A stretch of DNA of 39,821 nt. Origin: Iningainema tapete BLCC-T55. Its GTDB lineage: Bacteria > Cyanobacteriota > Cyanobacteriia > Cyanobacteriales > Nostocaceae. The position numbers and the translations under genes were made by a program. How positions within the stretch are numbered: position 1 is the stretch's first letter; each line of letters begins with the position of its first letter. The stretch is taken from NCBI RefSeq assembly GCF_014698965.1, contig NZ_JACXAE010000011.1, forward strand, positions 1 to 39,821. The letters are read 5' to 3'. A model generated the notes under the pieces. The model saw only the letters and a list, made by a program, of their open reading frames with translations, was not told the DNA's origin and searched no databases. Positions 1-8,544 of this stretch are shown here, piece by piece.

Positions 1-159
1 CGAGATAACAGCTTGGGATTTGCAGAAGCATTGGATAAAGCAAATGATTTGGGTTTTGGGAAGATTGACCGCCAAAGGATAAAGCGCTTTTTGAGAGAGA
101 GTGGTGATGCAATCGGTGAAGCGGGGATTTTTAAGAAACTAGCCACCACTAGAGAGTAG
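1..159 (+). CDS. C-terminal fragment of an unknown protein (5' end outside window)
   Basis: The frame is open from base 1 and ends at TAG 157-159, giving the last 52 residues of a protein that starts outside the window. The tail is charged and mostly helical in character (for example GFGKIDRQRIKRFLRESG). I do not recognise a family. The next gene on the same strand starts 24 bp downstream, so the two may be cotranscribed. The stop codon sits in a short GTAGTAGGAGTAATAGGAG-like run that also supplies the Shine-Dalgarno of the next gene. That the frame is coding is inferred only from its openness and its spacing to the next gene. Confidence 0.5.
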   Translation, partial: RDNSLGFAEALDKANDLGFGKIDRQRIKRFLRESGDAIGEAGIFKKLATTRE

Positions 160-183
160 TAGGAGTAATAGGAGTAGTAGTAG

Positions 184-1146
184 ATGGACGTACAGAAGGA
201 ATACGGCGGGGCTAAGCACAATTTAGCTAAGTCACTGCAAAATGAATCAGCAGAACATCGTGCTAAGGTGCTGGAATTTGTGCTGGATTGGGAGATTAAC
301 CCCAATGAAGAATTCTTCTTGATTTTTGCAGCGATTGGGCATTTAAAGGTACTTATTGAACAAGCACCAGAAGATATCAGGCAGTTGTTTAAATCAGTTT
401 TACAGGAGTTAGATGAATGGTCGAAAATAACAACGGAGAAACTTCAGATCGACAGCCAACATATCAAAGTAACCGAGAGCTTAGCCCAATCCAGCAAAGC
501 GCTTGGGACAGCCTTGAACAGTCTCGACATTACCTCGACTCAGCTGTTGGAGCAATTGAAGAGCTTGCCAGAACTCTTGAAGCTTTTGAAAGCCGTAGAA
601 GAAAACGCTCCCAACATGAGCTTGCGGTTGGAGAAACTGAATCAATCTCTAGAACAGAAGAAGTTTTTGAAAATCGAATTGATGGAAGAACAATTGCTCC
701 AGTTAAATTCGTTGATATCACAGGACAGAGGAGAAACCGAACTGCTTTTGACAAAAATACAGACGACTCAAATGATGATAACTCGCTTGGACAAGAAGAT
801 ACAAGAGAGGATAGAGTTGATGGAAGAAAAGCAGCAAGAGTTGATATCCCAGATGTCTCGCCAGCAGAACAAGCTAAACCTAATGGAATTGTTAGGCGTC
901 GGTCGGGCGGCATGGAGCTATAGACTGAAAGTTCTAGGTGTGTTAACTGCAATTCTGGTGGCTTTCAATTTTGTTGTTGGCGATTTGGTAAAAGGTGCAG
1001 TTGCCTCTGCGTTAGAGTCAACGGCAGTGGTATTACCAGTAGATGTAATTCAGAAACTCGATTACGCAAGCAAACAATCGGGTTATGCTACTGTGAAACT
1101 GCAGCGGATTGAGAAGGCACTGGGAATTAAGAAGAAACAAGAGTGA
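184..1146 (+). CDS. Coiled-coil protein with one C-terminal membrane segment, function unknown
   Basis: The product has 320 aa. Residues about 85-235 are rich in Leu, Glu, Gln and Lys with heptad-like spacing, as in a long coiled coil. One hydrophobic segment around residues 248-268 (LGVLTAILVAFNFVVGDLV) should span the membrane, followed by a short tail of about 50 residues ending in Lys and Glu. The ATG at 184 is preceded by GGAG at 171-174, a good 9-nt spacing. The layout (long coiled coil, single membrane anchor, short tail) suggests a membrane-tethered structural or scaffold protein, but no family is recognised. The preceding partial gene is 24 bp upstream. Two open frames that overlap it in other phases look like shadows, because its own coiled-coil composition is coherent. 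Confidence 0.75.
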   Translation: MDVQKEYGGAKHNLAKSLQNESAEHRAKVLEFVLDWEINPNEEFFLIFAAIGHLKVLIEQAPEDIRQLFKSVLQELDEWSKITTEKLQIDSQHIKVTESLAQSSKALGTALNSLDITSTQLLEQLKSLPELLKLLKAVEENAPNMSLRLEKLNQSLEQKKFLKIELMEEQLLQLNSLISQDRGETELLLTKIQTTQMMITRLDKKIQERIELMEEKQQELISQMSRQQNKLNLMELLGVGRAAWSYRLKVLGVLTAILVAFNFVVGDLVKGAVASALESTAVVLPVDVIQKLDYASKQSGYATVKLQRIEKALGIKKKQE

Positions 1147-1301
1147 ATTGGGCAGAAGAAAAGCTAGAATTTGTGTTGCTTCAGAAAAACCAAACTTTTA
1201 TTCCTTGAATGTGCTTGCATTGGTTAGCAAAAAGATTTGGGCGAAAAATTCGTTCAAACTTAACTGGAGCGTTCACCAACAACTGATTATTTGTTTCCTA
1301 C

Positions 1302-2228
1302 ATGACCAACCCCCAAACTGAATTCGACTCTCCCTGGAAGGACATCTTACAACTGTATTTTGAGGACTTTATGCGCTTCTTTTTCCCCCAAGCTCATAGG
1401 GAAATTGATTGGACAAAACAACCTGAATTCTTGGATAAGGAATTACAGGAAGTGGTACGAGATGCAGAACTAGGAAGAAGGTTTGCTGATAAATTGGTAA
1501 AATTATACCGCACTAATGGTGAGGAAAATTGGATACTTATCCATATCGAGGTCCAAGCCCAGGAAGAAAGCAACTTTGCCCAAAGGTTGTTCATATACAA
1601 CTACCGGATCTACGACCGTTACAAGCGCCCGGTAGCCAGTTTTGCGGTTCTTGGTGATGAGCGTAGCACTTGGCGACCCGAGCAGTTTGGTTACGAGTTG
1701 TTTGGGTGTAGTGTAGATTTTAGATTTCCTGTGGTTAAGTTGGTAGACTATCAACAACGACTATCTGAGCTAGAAGCCAGTCGCAACCCGTTTGCCACTG
1801 TCGTTATGGCGCACCTGGCTGCATTGGAGACTAGCGACGATAGGTTTGAGCGCAAACGCCAAAAGTTGGCGTTAGTGCGGAGATTGTACGAACAGAGATT
1901 TGAGCGGCAAGAGGTTCTCAATTTGTTGGCTTTCGTGGATTGGATGTTGACGTTACCATTGGATTTGGAAACAGAATTTAAGCGGTCTGTAGAACAATTG
2001 GAGGCGGAACAGCGTATGCGGTACGTTACGAGCTTTGAGCGAATTGCCCGGAGGGAAGAATTATTAAAAAGCATACCCGTGTGCTTGAGACTTAAATTTG
2101 GCTCTATAAGTCAAAATTTATTACCTGAAATTGAGCAGATTGAGGACTTCCGTTTATTGGAAACAATCTTAGAAGCGATAGAAACAGCTAATACGGTAGA
2201 GGAGTTACGGCAAGTTTATCAACCCTAA
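1302..2228 (+). CDS. Rpn/YhgA-like PD-(D/E)XK family nuclease (putative transposase-like)
   Basis: The 308-aa protein resembles the Rpn recombination-promoting nuclease / YhgA-like putative transposase group, abundant in cyanobacteria. Its nuclease core is visible at about residues 60-90: DKLVKLYRTNGEENWILIHIE, continuing VQAQ, where Asp and the Glu-x-Gln strand match the D...ExQ variant of the PD-(D/E)XK site. A further conserved-looking segment is RLFIYNYRIYDRYKRPVASF. The C-terminal third is helical and charged, typical of the cyanobacterial members. Family members are DNA endonucleases linked to recombination, and many are strain-specific accessory genes. There is no clear Shine-Dalgarno upstream of the ATG at 1302, so the start is less certain than the frame. 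No terminal inverted repeats were seen, so I do not call a mobile element. Confidence 0.8.
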   Translation: MTNPQTEFDSPWKDILQLYFEDFMRFFFPQAHREIDWTKQPEFLDKELQEVVRDAELGRRFADKLVKLYRTNGEENWILIHIEVQAQEESNFAQRLFIYNYRIYDRYKRPVASFAVLGDERSTWRPEQFGYELFGCSVDFRFPVVKLVDYQQRLSELEASRNPFATVVMAHLAALETSDDRFERKRQKLALVRRLYEQRFERQEVLNLLAFVDWMLTLPLDLETEFKRSVEQLEAEQRMRYVTSFERIARREELLKSIPVCLRLKFGSISQNLLPEIEQIEDFRLLETILEAIETANTVEELRQVYQP

Positions 2229-2353
2229 CCGAGTAATCAGGCAGCGGTACATCACTTCTGTTGAGCGATTTGATATTGAAAAAGGTAAGCAGCCGATACT
2301 TCCTGTTTAATGCCCTCACTCAGTAATTCAACACACGCTTTTATTGGGGTATT

Positions 2354-5300
2354 TTATCCATCTTCTGGTCCAAAATGTTCAAAATCGATATTTTCAACTT
2401 TGGTATCCACCTCCTCCCCGAGGGGTTCCCCTATACCATTATGGGGGGGGGTGGATACGGGGGAGTCAGTCGGCGCAACCCCGTACTGGGACTGCAATCC
2501 AGCCTGATATCGCTGTTGTGACTCGGCGGCAGTACGCGCCCGTTCTTCTTTCTCGGCACGCTTGCGTGAGCGGTGGGCAATTACCGACATCGCAAAGTTT
2601 AATTCCGACTCTAGAAGCGAGAAATGTTTAACCTGTTTACCTCGTGGCCCAATTTTACGGTCAACCAATTTTAATCCCAGTTGATCTAGCAGAACCCCCA
2701 GTAGCCATATCGGTTGGCAGTTAGAGGGAACAGTGAAACCCAAAATCGCTTTAACATGAGGCGCACAATATTTGGCTCGCTCGGTCATTCTCAACAATTC
2801 GGGGTCAGTGGCAGTAATTTCTGACCCGGAAATTAAGCGTTTTAGGATGTCTCGTAGTCCCAAGTTGAACCTAGCCAACCAAGAAGCCGAGTAATTGCCC
2901 CAGTCCATGCACAACGGTAGGTGAAATCTCTCGGAGCGGTCTTTCTCTGCCACAATTGTTGGTGGTGCTGGGTATTGCAGTCCGGTGCGAGAATCTTTTA
3001 TTACACCATCTGGTTCTGATAGAATTGCCTCTAAATTGACGATCGCCCGAATTAATCTGCCACCATTATCTTTCTCGACCAGCGACTCTGTTACCTCCAT
3101 GCCGTATGCATCCTGAATGCGGAATTTTTCACATTCATAAACTTCTTCTGGCGAATGGTAGTCTTTGCTTTGACGCAGACGATACTCACTCGCTGTGATA
3201 TTATTAGCTAGGGCAACTGCTGCGTAATAGGCAGTGTCCAGGGCAATGGCAGCATTTTTAAGACGCTCCTGGGCTAGTTTATCTGACAGATCCCCCATAG
3301 GTATAATTTGATTGCCCATCTCAGTTAACAGATCGCGCAGATCGGTACGCAGATTGTTGATTGATTGGTGTCGCGTTGCCATTATATGTACGTAAGCATC
3401 CAACGCCCAGTCTTTTTCAGCACCCCGCCGTCCAGTTTCGCGGTCAATCCGCAGCAGGAAAGCTGTCATTTCGTTAGTTTGCAGCAACCGCTCTTTAATT
3501 TTGCTGGCATTGGTGTCTTGATAGCCAAAAGGAGGTCTTGGCGCTACCCAGACGTGGATTGGCACTTTGGGACGATAGCGGTACAGTTGTTGGGCGCATT
3601 CAGTAGCTGTTTGCGAAATCCCGTGAAATACGCCAAAGACCGCATCAAAATGATATTCAGGTATATCCACCCCTGTACCCAAGCTAGGGGATGTTAAAAG
3701 GGCATCTAGACCCTTTACAGCGTTAGTTATGTCTTTGATGAAGGCAACGTTTTCTTCACTGCCAGAGTTGTCTGAGTGGATGGACCATACCCGTAACCGT
3801 TGCTCACCGGAGTCAGTATCTTTGTCATCCACCCGTACCTGCACTGTAAGCGACTGTTCAAGTTTCTTAACAAAGCGCTTGGAGTCGGAAACCACCATGA
3901 TTTTCAGCCCAGCCATGAGCGCGGAAGAAATCTGGGCAACAGAGGCGGAAGAGTCATCACCTTCATACCAGTAAATTGGGCGATCGCCATTCTTCCACTC
4001 GTTTTTGATAATGAACGGCTCTTCACCAGGTGGACGCATTGCCCGGAAGAAGTTCACCGTCACGTCGTCCATGTGGGCGTCGGCAATTACCACCAGTGGT
4101 GCATTATACACTATGTATTCCAGTACCTCCAGAATCGCCGCCCGATGTTCTTTGCAGGTTTTACTGTGCAACAGGTGAGTTAAGTACTGGCAAGCTTCAT
4201 CAATAAACACGCAGCCATAAGTTAGGGCTTGGGTGTTGAGCTTGTGCAAACTGTCGATGGTGATGCTGAGGGCAGTTGCTTTGGCTAAACCTGTATAACC
4301 CAAATCTGAGTACATCTCGGTTTGCAGGCGTAGAGCCAGATTTTTGAGCAAATTAACTCGATGCCCGTTGTTGAGGAACCGCCCGTCTGGATGCTCGTCA
4401 CGCCACCGCCGCATTAGTTCGGTTTTGCCCGTACCCATGTCACTGCATAATACCACCAGCCCGGACTGTGGTAATCTAACAGCTTCGGATAGATACTTGA
4501 CATTTACCGTAATATGTGGAGTGTACTTATTGCTCAGTCCTCGGCGTTTTTGGTGGTATGCGCGTTGGTAATCCCCAAGTGTTTTGGCATCATCAATTAT
4601 GGCAGTCAGCAGTGAGTGAGCTTCTTTTCCACGGGCGACCACAAAATCATCGACGCCTTTTTCTGGTCCCGGTAGTAGCGCTACTTCACAGATACAACCA
4701 ACTGCCTCAATTGTCTTGCCAGTACGCACGGTAGCTTGGAAGACCGACCAGCGAGTTTTAAGTTTTGTTTCGTAATCGAAAAGGATAATGAACTTGCGCC
4801 CATGACGTGCTAGTGGCAACAAGTCGGGGTGCAGGCGTTCGTCAAAGTCTTTTTTGCCGACGCGCCCGTTCCAGATACCGGGGAGGGCGATCGCCACAAA
4901 CCCCAGGCTCAACAAACAAGCAGCTTTTTTCTCACCCTCGCACAATATCACGGGGATTTCTGGGTGTCGCTGTACCCATTCCCAAAAATTAAGTGGATGC
5001 AACCTATCTTGGAGGCGCAGCGCCAGGGGAGAATGATACCGCTTAATATTGTACCGCTGCGCCACTAAGTCCCAGATGCAGTCGGGGACATCGAAGTAGG
5101 TGACGCGGTTGGGTGTTTTGGGAGGAGATTCGTATTTGACGGGTTTGCCTTTTTCAGCATCAATCCGGGGATTGGTGGGCTTAAAGCGTCCCCATTCCAT
5201 CGGTTGCCAGTTGTTTTGGGGATCTAGTCCGCTAATCCACAGTCCACCGTCGGCGGCGTGTCGGTATTGGTTTAAGAAACCATCTGTGACTCGACCGGCA

Positions 5301-5473
5301 TTTTTGCGGGGTATGACACCAGAGATAAACAGGTAGATGTAAACAATTTCTCCCGCAATGTGGATGAAGTTGCGCTCGATAAGGGCGGGATGGATGGCGC
5401 TGCTGATGGCGAGTTCGTGGTACTCGGCAGCAGTCAAGTTGTTGGGGTGTTGTACGGGGGAATTGTCGTTCAT
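2354..5473 (-). CDS. Plasmid replication protein, CyRepA1 family (Toprim-like/DUF3854 plus helicase)
   Basis: This 1039-aa protein has the layout of cyanobacterial CyRepA-type replication proteins. A Toprim-like (DUF3854-type) primase module lies at about residues 170-280, with VILCEGEKKAACLL (E179), FIILFDYE (D233) and GVDDF (D275, D276). A superfamily helicase/ATPase module follows, with Walker A SDMGTGKT at 344-351 and Walker B CVFIDEA at 421-427. Together these would prime and unwind plasmid DNA at the origin. The upstream intergenic region carries iterons, as expected for rep and oriV. The ATG at 5473 is preceded on the minus strand by an AAGGGGGTGAG purine-rich sequence. A run of nine C residues on the coding strand (2443-2451) lies in the last 35 codons, in a Pro-rich, poorly conserved-looking tail. 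The family call is firm; the exact subtype is by memory of its domain order. Confidence 0.88.
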   Translation of the reverse strand: MNDNSPVQHPNNLTAAEYHELAISSAIHPALIERNFIHIAGEIVYIYLFISGVIPRKNAGRVTDGFLNQYRHAADGGLWISGLDPQNNWQPMEWGRFKPTNPRIDAEKGKPVKYESPPKTPNRVTYFDVPDCIWDLVAQRYNIKRYHSPLALRLQDRLHPLNFWEWVQRHPEIPVILCEGEKKAACLLSLGFVAIALPGIWNGRVGKKDFDERLHPDLLPLARHGRKFIILFDYETKLKTRWSVFQATVRTGKTIEAVGCICEVALLPGPEKGVDDFVVARGKEAHSLLTAIIDDAKTLGDYQRAYHQKRRGLSNKYTPHITVNVKYLSEAVRLPQSGLVVLCSDMGTGKTELMRRWRDEHPDGRFLNNGHRVNLLKNLALRLQTEMYSDLGYTGLAKATALSITIDSLHKLNTQALTYGCVFIDEACQYLTHLLHSKTCKEHRAAILEVLEYIVYNAPLVVIADAHMDDVTVNFFRAMRPPGEEPFIIKNEWKNGDRPIYWYEGDDSSASVAQISSALMAGLKIMVVSDSKRFVKKLEQSLTVQVRVDDKDTDSGEQRLRVWSIHSDNSGSEENVAFIKDITNAVKGLDALLTSPSLGTGVDIPEYHFDAVFGVFHGISQTATECAQQLYRYRPKVPIHVWVAPRPPFGYQDTNASKIKERLLQTNEMTAFLLRIDRETGRRGAEKDWALDAYVHIMATRHQSINNLRTDLRDLLTEMGNQIIPMGDLSDKLAQERLKNAAIALDTAYYAAVALANNITASEYRLRQSKDYHSPEEVYECEKFRIQDAYGMEVTESLVEKDNGGRLIRAIVNLEAILSEPDGVIKDSRTGLQYPAPPTIVAEKDRSERFHLPLCMDWGNYSASWLARFNLGLRDILKRLISGSEITATDPELLRMTERAKYCAPHVKAILGFTVPSNCQPIWLLGVLLDQLGLKLVDRKIGPRGKQVKHFSLLESELNFAMSVIAHRSRKRAEKEERARTAAESQQRYQAGLQSQYGVAPTDSPVSTPPHNGIGEPLGEEVDTKVENIDFEHFGPEDG

Positions 5474-5746
5474 CCGCGCTCACCCCCTTTGAAGCAGAAA
5501 AACGGAGATGTGGCAACAGTACCCAAGAGAGGTCTAGGGAAAAGGGGGAGCAACTTACTGGGGATGCTAAATGCACTTGCACTATGTGTAGAAATTTTCA
5601 CGGTGGTTATTCGGGCATGGAATAACCTTCTTTAATACCATCCCGCTTTTTTAACCCTGAAAAATCGAGGCTACTTAACTTAATTAACTTAATTAAGCTT
5701 GTCTACCAAGCTGGAACCCTTGAGTGACAAAGGTTTCAAAAAAAAT

Positions 5747-5810
5747 GCGTAGGGCGATCCTATAGCTAGCGTAGGTCGATCCTATAGCTAGCGTAGGGCG
5801 ATTCTAGAAA
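5747..5810 (+). repeat. 22-bp direct repeats (iteron set A)
   Basis: Two adjacent copies of a 22-bp unit occupy 5747-5768 and 5769-5790. They differ at one base (GCGTAGG then G or T, then CGATCCTATAGCTA). A third, diverging copy begins at 5791 (GCGTAGGGCGATTCTAGA) and runs into the first copy of iteron set B. A period of 22 bp is two helical turns, so bound proteins would stack on one DNA face. Confidence 0.8.
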
Positions 5811-6257
5811 GTTTGTCTACCCAGTTCAAAGCTTTGTCTAGTATGCAATTGAAGATTTTTATTCTCAATAAACTGAGTAGACAGACGATTTATCAATGGT
5901 TTCAGCTATTTGCTTATTGAGAATAACTGGAAGGCGGAAAGATACAAACAGCCCTAACCCTTTCAATATGTGGGGTTTGGGGCTGTTTATTTAAGTCAGA
6001 TGTAAGGATTAGTTTAAAAAATTGTTACCCGATTCTAGAGGAATTATTGCCGGATTCAAGTGTGAAGCGATTCTAGAGCAAATGTAACCGGATTCTAGAG
6101 AACTGGTCTACCTTTATTCGTGACAAGTTAAGGTCACATCCAGTTTGTCAATAAGTAATGTTACTCAAATTGGCTGTGAATCCCTGGTGGAAATAGCATT
6201 TGATCCGAAATCAAATGAGTAGACAAGCGTACACCGATTCTAGAAAATTTGTCTACC
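5800..6257 (+). repeat. 22-bp composite repeats GATTCTAGA...GTCTACC (iteron set B)
   Basis: Three copies of a 22-bp element consist of GATTCTAGA, then six or seven less conserved bases, then GTCTACC. They lie at 5800-5821, 6091-6112 and 6236-6257. Extra copies of only the first half (GATTCTAGAG) lie at 6031-6040 and 6069-6078, and a degenerate one at 6317-6326. The second half also occurs alone, as TTGTCTACC at 5699-5707 and inverted as GTAGACA at 5878, 6219, 6330 and 6338. Strong conservation of two half-sites with a fixed distance suggests recognition by a two-domain or dimeric initiator. Confidence 0.8.
5946..5990 (+). terminator. Long hairpin, possible terminator of a plus-strand transcript in the origin region
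   Basis: AAACAGCCC at 5946-5954 pairs with GGGCTGTTT at 5980-5988. The stem extends inward through TAACCC/GGGGTTTG with one bulge, and TTATTTAAG follows. The T-rich side is on the plus strand, opposite to both flanking genes. If it works as a terminator it would end an RNA transcribed rightward inside the origin, possibly an antisense or regulatory RNA. A purely structural origin element is equally possible. Confidence 0.45.
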
Positions 6258-6359
6258 TATGTACAGCAGAGGCGAAGTAAGCTAAAGAGCGATTTTATTC
6301 TCAACCAGATGAAGGTGATTCTAGGGAGAGTAGACAAGTAGACAGGCGTGGGCGCGGTT

Positions 6360-7871
6360 TTAATCGCTCATAACTTGGTTTAATTCTGGAGCTAACCACT
6401 CCCAAAGCAGTTTTTGATGAAGGGGCTGAATCTTACGGGTTCCATTAATCCACTTGCCAGGAAGCGATTTTTGCAAGCCCAGCCGCTCTGCTAGATGCGA
6501 TTTAGTCCATCCTCTTAGCTTCAAAGCTTCTGACAACGCCCATCCAGGGATTAGTTTCTGGCTATCTTCAACCGCTGTATCTTGTTGCTGGGTAGGTTGC
6601 GAATGCTTACTCTCGGTGAGTACAGTTTGAAGCTTTTGCTCAGGCTTGGGCTTACTAATTGGAAGTGCAGGAGCGTTAATCGCTTCTAGCTTTTCCTGAA
6701 TTTTTGCTGTAGGTTTGATAATTACTTTGGCTTCTAGCCAAATATCTAGCCATTTGTCCGGTCGTCGCTTACCTTCTGTGTGTTTATCATCTGGTAGAGT
6801 CCAATTTGGTTGGATTGATTCGGGGTAAGTAACTGGTTCAAAACTAATTTGCCAACCTAAATCTTGCAGCGTTAGTAGGGCATTATCCCACTGTTCAATC
6901 AGTTCCTTTCTTTTATAACGATTACTCTTACTCTGAAGCTCCTGCAATTGTATTTCTGAAAGATATCCTATCCGCTTTAGTAGTGTTTCTACCTTGTATT
7001 CCCCATCAATTTTAATTCGGCTCATTATGGTTAGGAATACTGCTAGTTTTGCAGCCATCGGATTTTGATAGGGATTGATTTGCAGAGTGCTTTTAGCTAA
7101 AAGTCCGTACTCATACAGTGAGCGGTAGTTTTCTAAATCCTGAAATGGTCGAACCCAGTCATTAGCCCCAACCGTGATGAATAACTCTGTAGGCTCGTCA
7201 GTCTCATTGCTAACTTTATTAGGTTGATTATGTTCCACCGTAGGAGATACGTCTCCTTCATATCTTAGCTTCAGCCGCCACATAGCTTGAATTTCGGCTG
7301 AATATTTCATCCGCTTTAGGTCAAGCTCATTAATGGTGATACTCAGGTGGGCTACTTGCAGGGCTAGATGTCCGAGTTTTTTCAGCTTATTACCCAAACT
7401 TAAATCGGTTCTATTACTCCAACCAAAAGTTTTAATTAAATCAGTTCCTTTGATAGTAAATGCACCTGACCAAGGTTGATCTAAATCCGTGGCGCAAGAC
7501 GCAAAAACTAAAAACATATAAGCAACTTCTGGGTTAAATTTCTGAATAATCTCCCAGGCTGCATTCCCGGCTACAAGTTCTATTCTGTTGGTTTCCGGGT
7601 TTTCTTTAATGATGTTGTGTTCTATGAAACCTTGACCAAAAAAGCGCCGAAAACAAGGAATACCCTCAATAGTATCCCAAAGGGTTTTTCCTAAACAAGC
7701 TTGCGCTCCTGATAAGTAAGGGTGAGAAGTCATTACGGGAGCATCATCAGTTGTTTGAAATAATGGTGGTTTGGTCACGGGGGCTGGTTTTTTGGCAAGC
7801 CCTACTAGTGAGCATAAATCTTCTGCAGAGGAGCTTTTATAATTAATTTTTATGCAATCGCTGTTAGCCAT
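6360..7871 (-). CDS. Replication-region protein with C-terminal helix-turn-helix, function unknown
   Basis: The 503-aa product is not clearly assignable to a named family. The C-terminal 60 residues (about 443-500, WALSEALKLRGWTKSHLAER then LGLQKSLPGKWINGTRKI) read as an XRE-type helix-turn-helix. Residues about 395-435 are a Pro/Gln/Lys-rich linker. The N-terminal 380 residues look globular and soluble, without membrane segments. It lies directly next to the iteron region and upstream of the CyRepA1 gene on the same strand, so it may bind the iterons or control rep expression; that is inference from position. No Shine-Dalgarno is evident before the ATG at 7871, where the upstream sequence is A/T-rich. 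It contains no obvious nuclease or ATPase motif. Confidence 0.7.
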   Translation of the reverse strand: MANSDCIKINYKSSSAEDLCSLVGLAKKPAPVTKPPLFQTTDDAPVMTSHPYLSGAQACLGKTLWDTIEGIPCFRRFFGQGFIEHNIIKENPETNRIELVAGNAAWEIIQKFNPEVAYMFLVFASCATDLDQPWSGAFTIKGTDLIKTFGWSNRTDLSLGNKLKKLGHLALQVAHLSITINELDLKRMKYSAEIQAMWRLKLRYEGDVSPTVEHNQPNKVSNETDEPTELFITVGANDWVRPFQDLENYRSLYEYGLLAKSTLQINPYQNPMAAKLAVFLTIMSRIKIDGEYKVETLLKRIGYLSEIQLQELQSKSNRYKRKELIEQWDNALLTLQDLGWQISFEPVTYPESIQPNWTLPDDKHTEGKRRPDKWLDIWLEAKVIIKPTAKIQEKLEAINAPALPISKPKPEQKLQTVLTESKHSQPTQQQDTAVEDSQKLIPGWALSEALKLRGWTKSHLAERLGLQKSLPGKWINGTRKIQPLHQKLLWEWLAPELNQVMSD

Positions 7872-8108
7872 AAAATTATTTTTAAATCATCTTTTACACC
7901 TGACGGAAGCCCATATCAGATAGATGCTGATGCCGATGGTGTTGTAACCAACGTTGCCTCTGGTTGACTGACCCACCAATGTACTGAAAAGAACCTAGTG
8001 AGTCGATAGCGACGTAGATTCAAATGCAGCTAGCTAGCCAGCTAGACAGCCGCTCGCGCTTATTTAATGGCAGTGACCGCAGTGTAAGTGGGACTCGGGC
8101 GCTTGCGT

Positions 8109-8315
8109 TCATGCTTCCCCCTTGCCCTTCAATGCGGGTGAGGGGTTTTCGTTTTCTTCTAGCCATTCTTCTATAAGCTCAGTTATCACTTCGCTCATAG
8201 TTTTTTGTTGTGCTGTACAAGCCAGCTTAAATCTCAGCTTCAAATCCTTATCGACGTAGCTGCTTAGTTCCGTCATGTTTGGCGGTAGTTTCGCCATTAT
8301 TTCCTCAAGTCTCAT
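8109..8315 (-). CDS. Small ribbon-helix-helix DNA-binding protein
   Basis: The product has 68 aa. Residues about 22-55 (DKDLKLRFKLACTAQQKTMS, then EVITELIEEWLEE) match the beta strand followed by two helices of CopG/ParG-like ribbon-helix-helix repressors, including the typical KLRFK strand and SEVITELIEEWL second helix. Such proteins bind operator DNA as dimers and on plasmids often control copy number, partition or toxin-antitoxin genes. No toxin gene sits beside it. An internal ATG at codon 7 is an alternative start. An inverted ATACG...CGTAT pair (8316-8320 and 8329-8333) just upstream of the start could be an autoregulatory operator. It is divergent from the actin-like cluster that begins at 8545, which it might also regulate. 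Confidence 0.7.
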   Translation of the reverse strand: MRLEEIMAKLPPNMTELSSYVDKDLKLRFKLACTAQQKTMSEVITELIEEWLEENENPSPALKGKGEA

Positions 8316-8544
8316 ATACGCTTATCCTCGTATGATACTGTTCTGCCTTTACTCGGTTACTACGTTGCGCCTTTACGAGTAGTAATGCTATCCTACCACT
8401 ATAGTCTAAAAACACCCAAAAAGCTTACTGTAAGCCGAAAGTTGCTGATTTTCGGTGACAGGATTCTTTGTCAAAAATTACCTGAAGACCTAACTAGGAT
8501 GGGCGTTTTAGCAATTTAATTAAGTTTTGTGGAGGAATTTGACA

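Larger units (their letters stand above)
5474..6359. other. Probable plasmid replication origin (oriV) region
   Basis: This 886-bp stretch between the two replication-type genes has no convincing gene and is dense in repeats. It holds two and a half copies of a 22-bp direct repeat at 5747-5810, three copies of a second 22-bp composite repeat, extra GATTCTAGAG half-sites, eight GTCTAC/GTAGAC hexamers in both orientations, a 13-bp inverted repeat pair (5859-5871 and 5914-5926), and a long GC-rich hairpin at 5946-5988. An AT-rich patch (5676-5700, with TTAATTAACTTAATTAAG) could serve as an unwinding element. Iterons of 20-22 bp beside a rep gene are the classical layout of an iteron-controlled origin. 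That this is oriV is an inference from position and repeat structure. Confidence 0.65.

Noticed and set aside
417-952. Two long open frames overlapping the coiled-coil gene (168 aa plus strand, 140 aa minus strand)
   Set aside because: Low-complexity Ser/Arg-rich translations with no start signals; the 320-aa frame has a coherent coiled coil, a membrane segment and a Shine-Dalgarno.
1503-2074. Minus-strand open frames opposite the Rpn-like nuclease
   Set aside because: Antisense to a gene with recognisable nuclease motifs; compositions look like reverse translations.
1302-2228. Rpn/YhgA-like gene as an insertion sequence
   Set aside because: I found no terminal inverted repeats or target duplications around it; family members are commonly stand-alone genes.
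3365-5635. Several plus-strand open frames opposite CyRepA1
   Set aside because: They lie antisense to Toprim and helicase motifs and show no domain or start signal.
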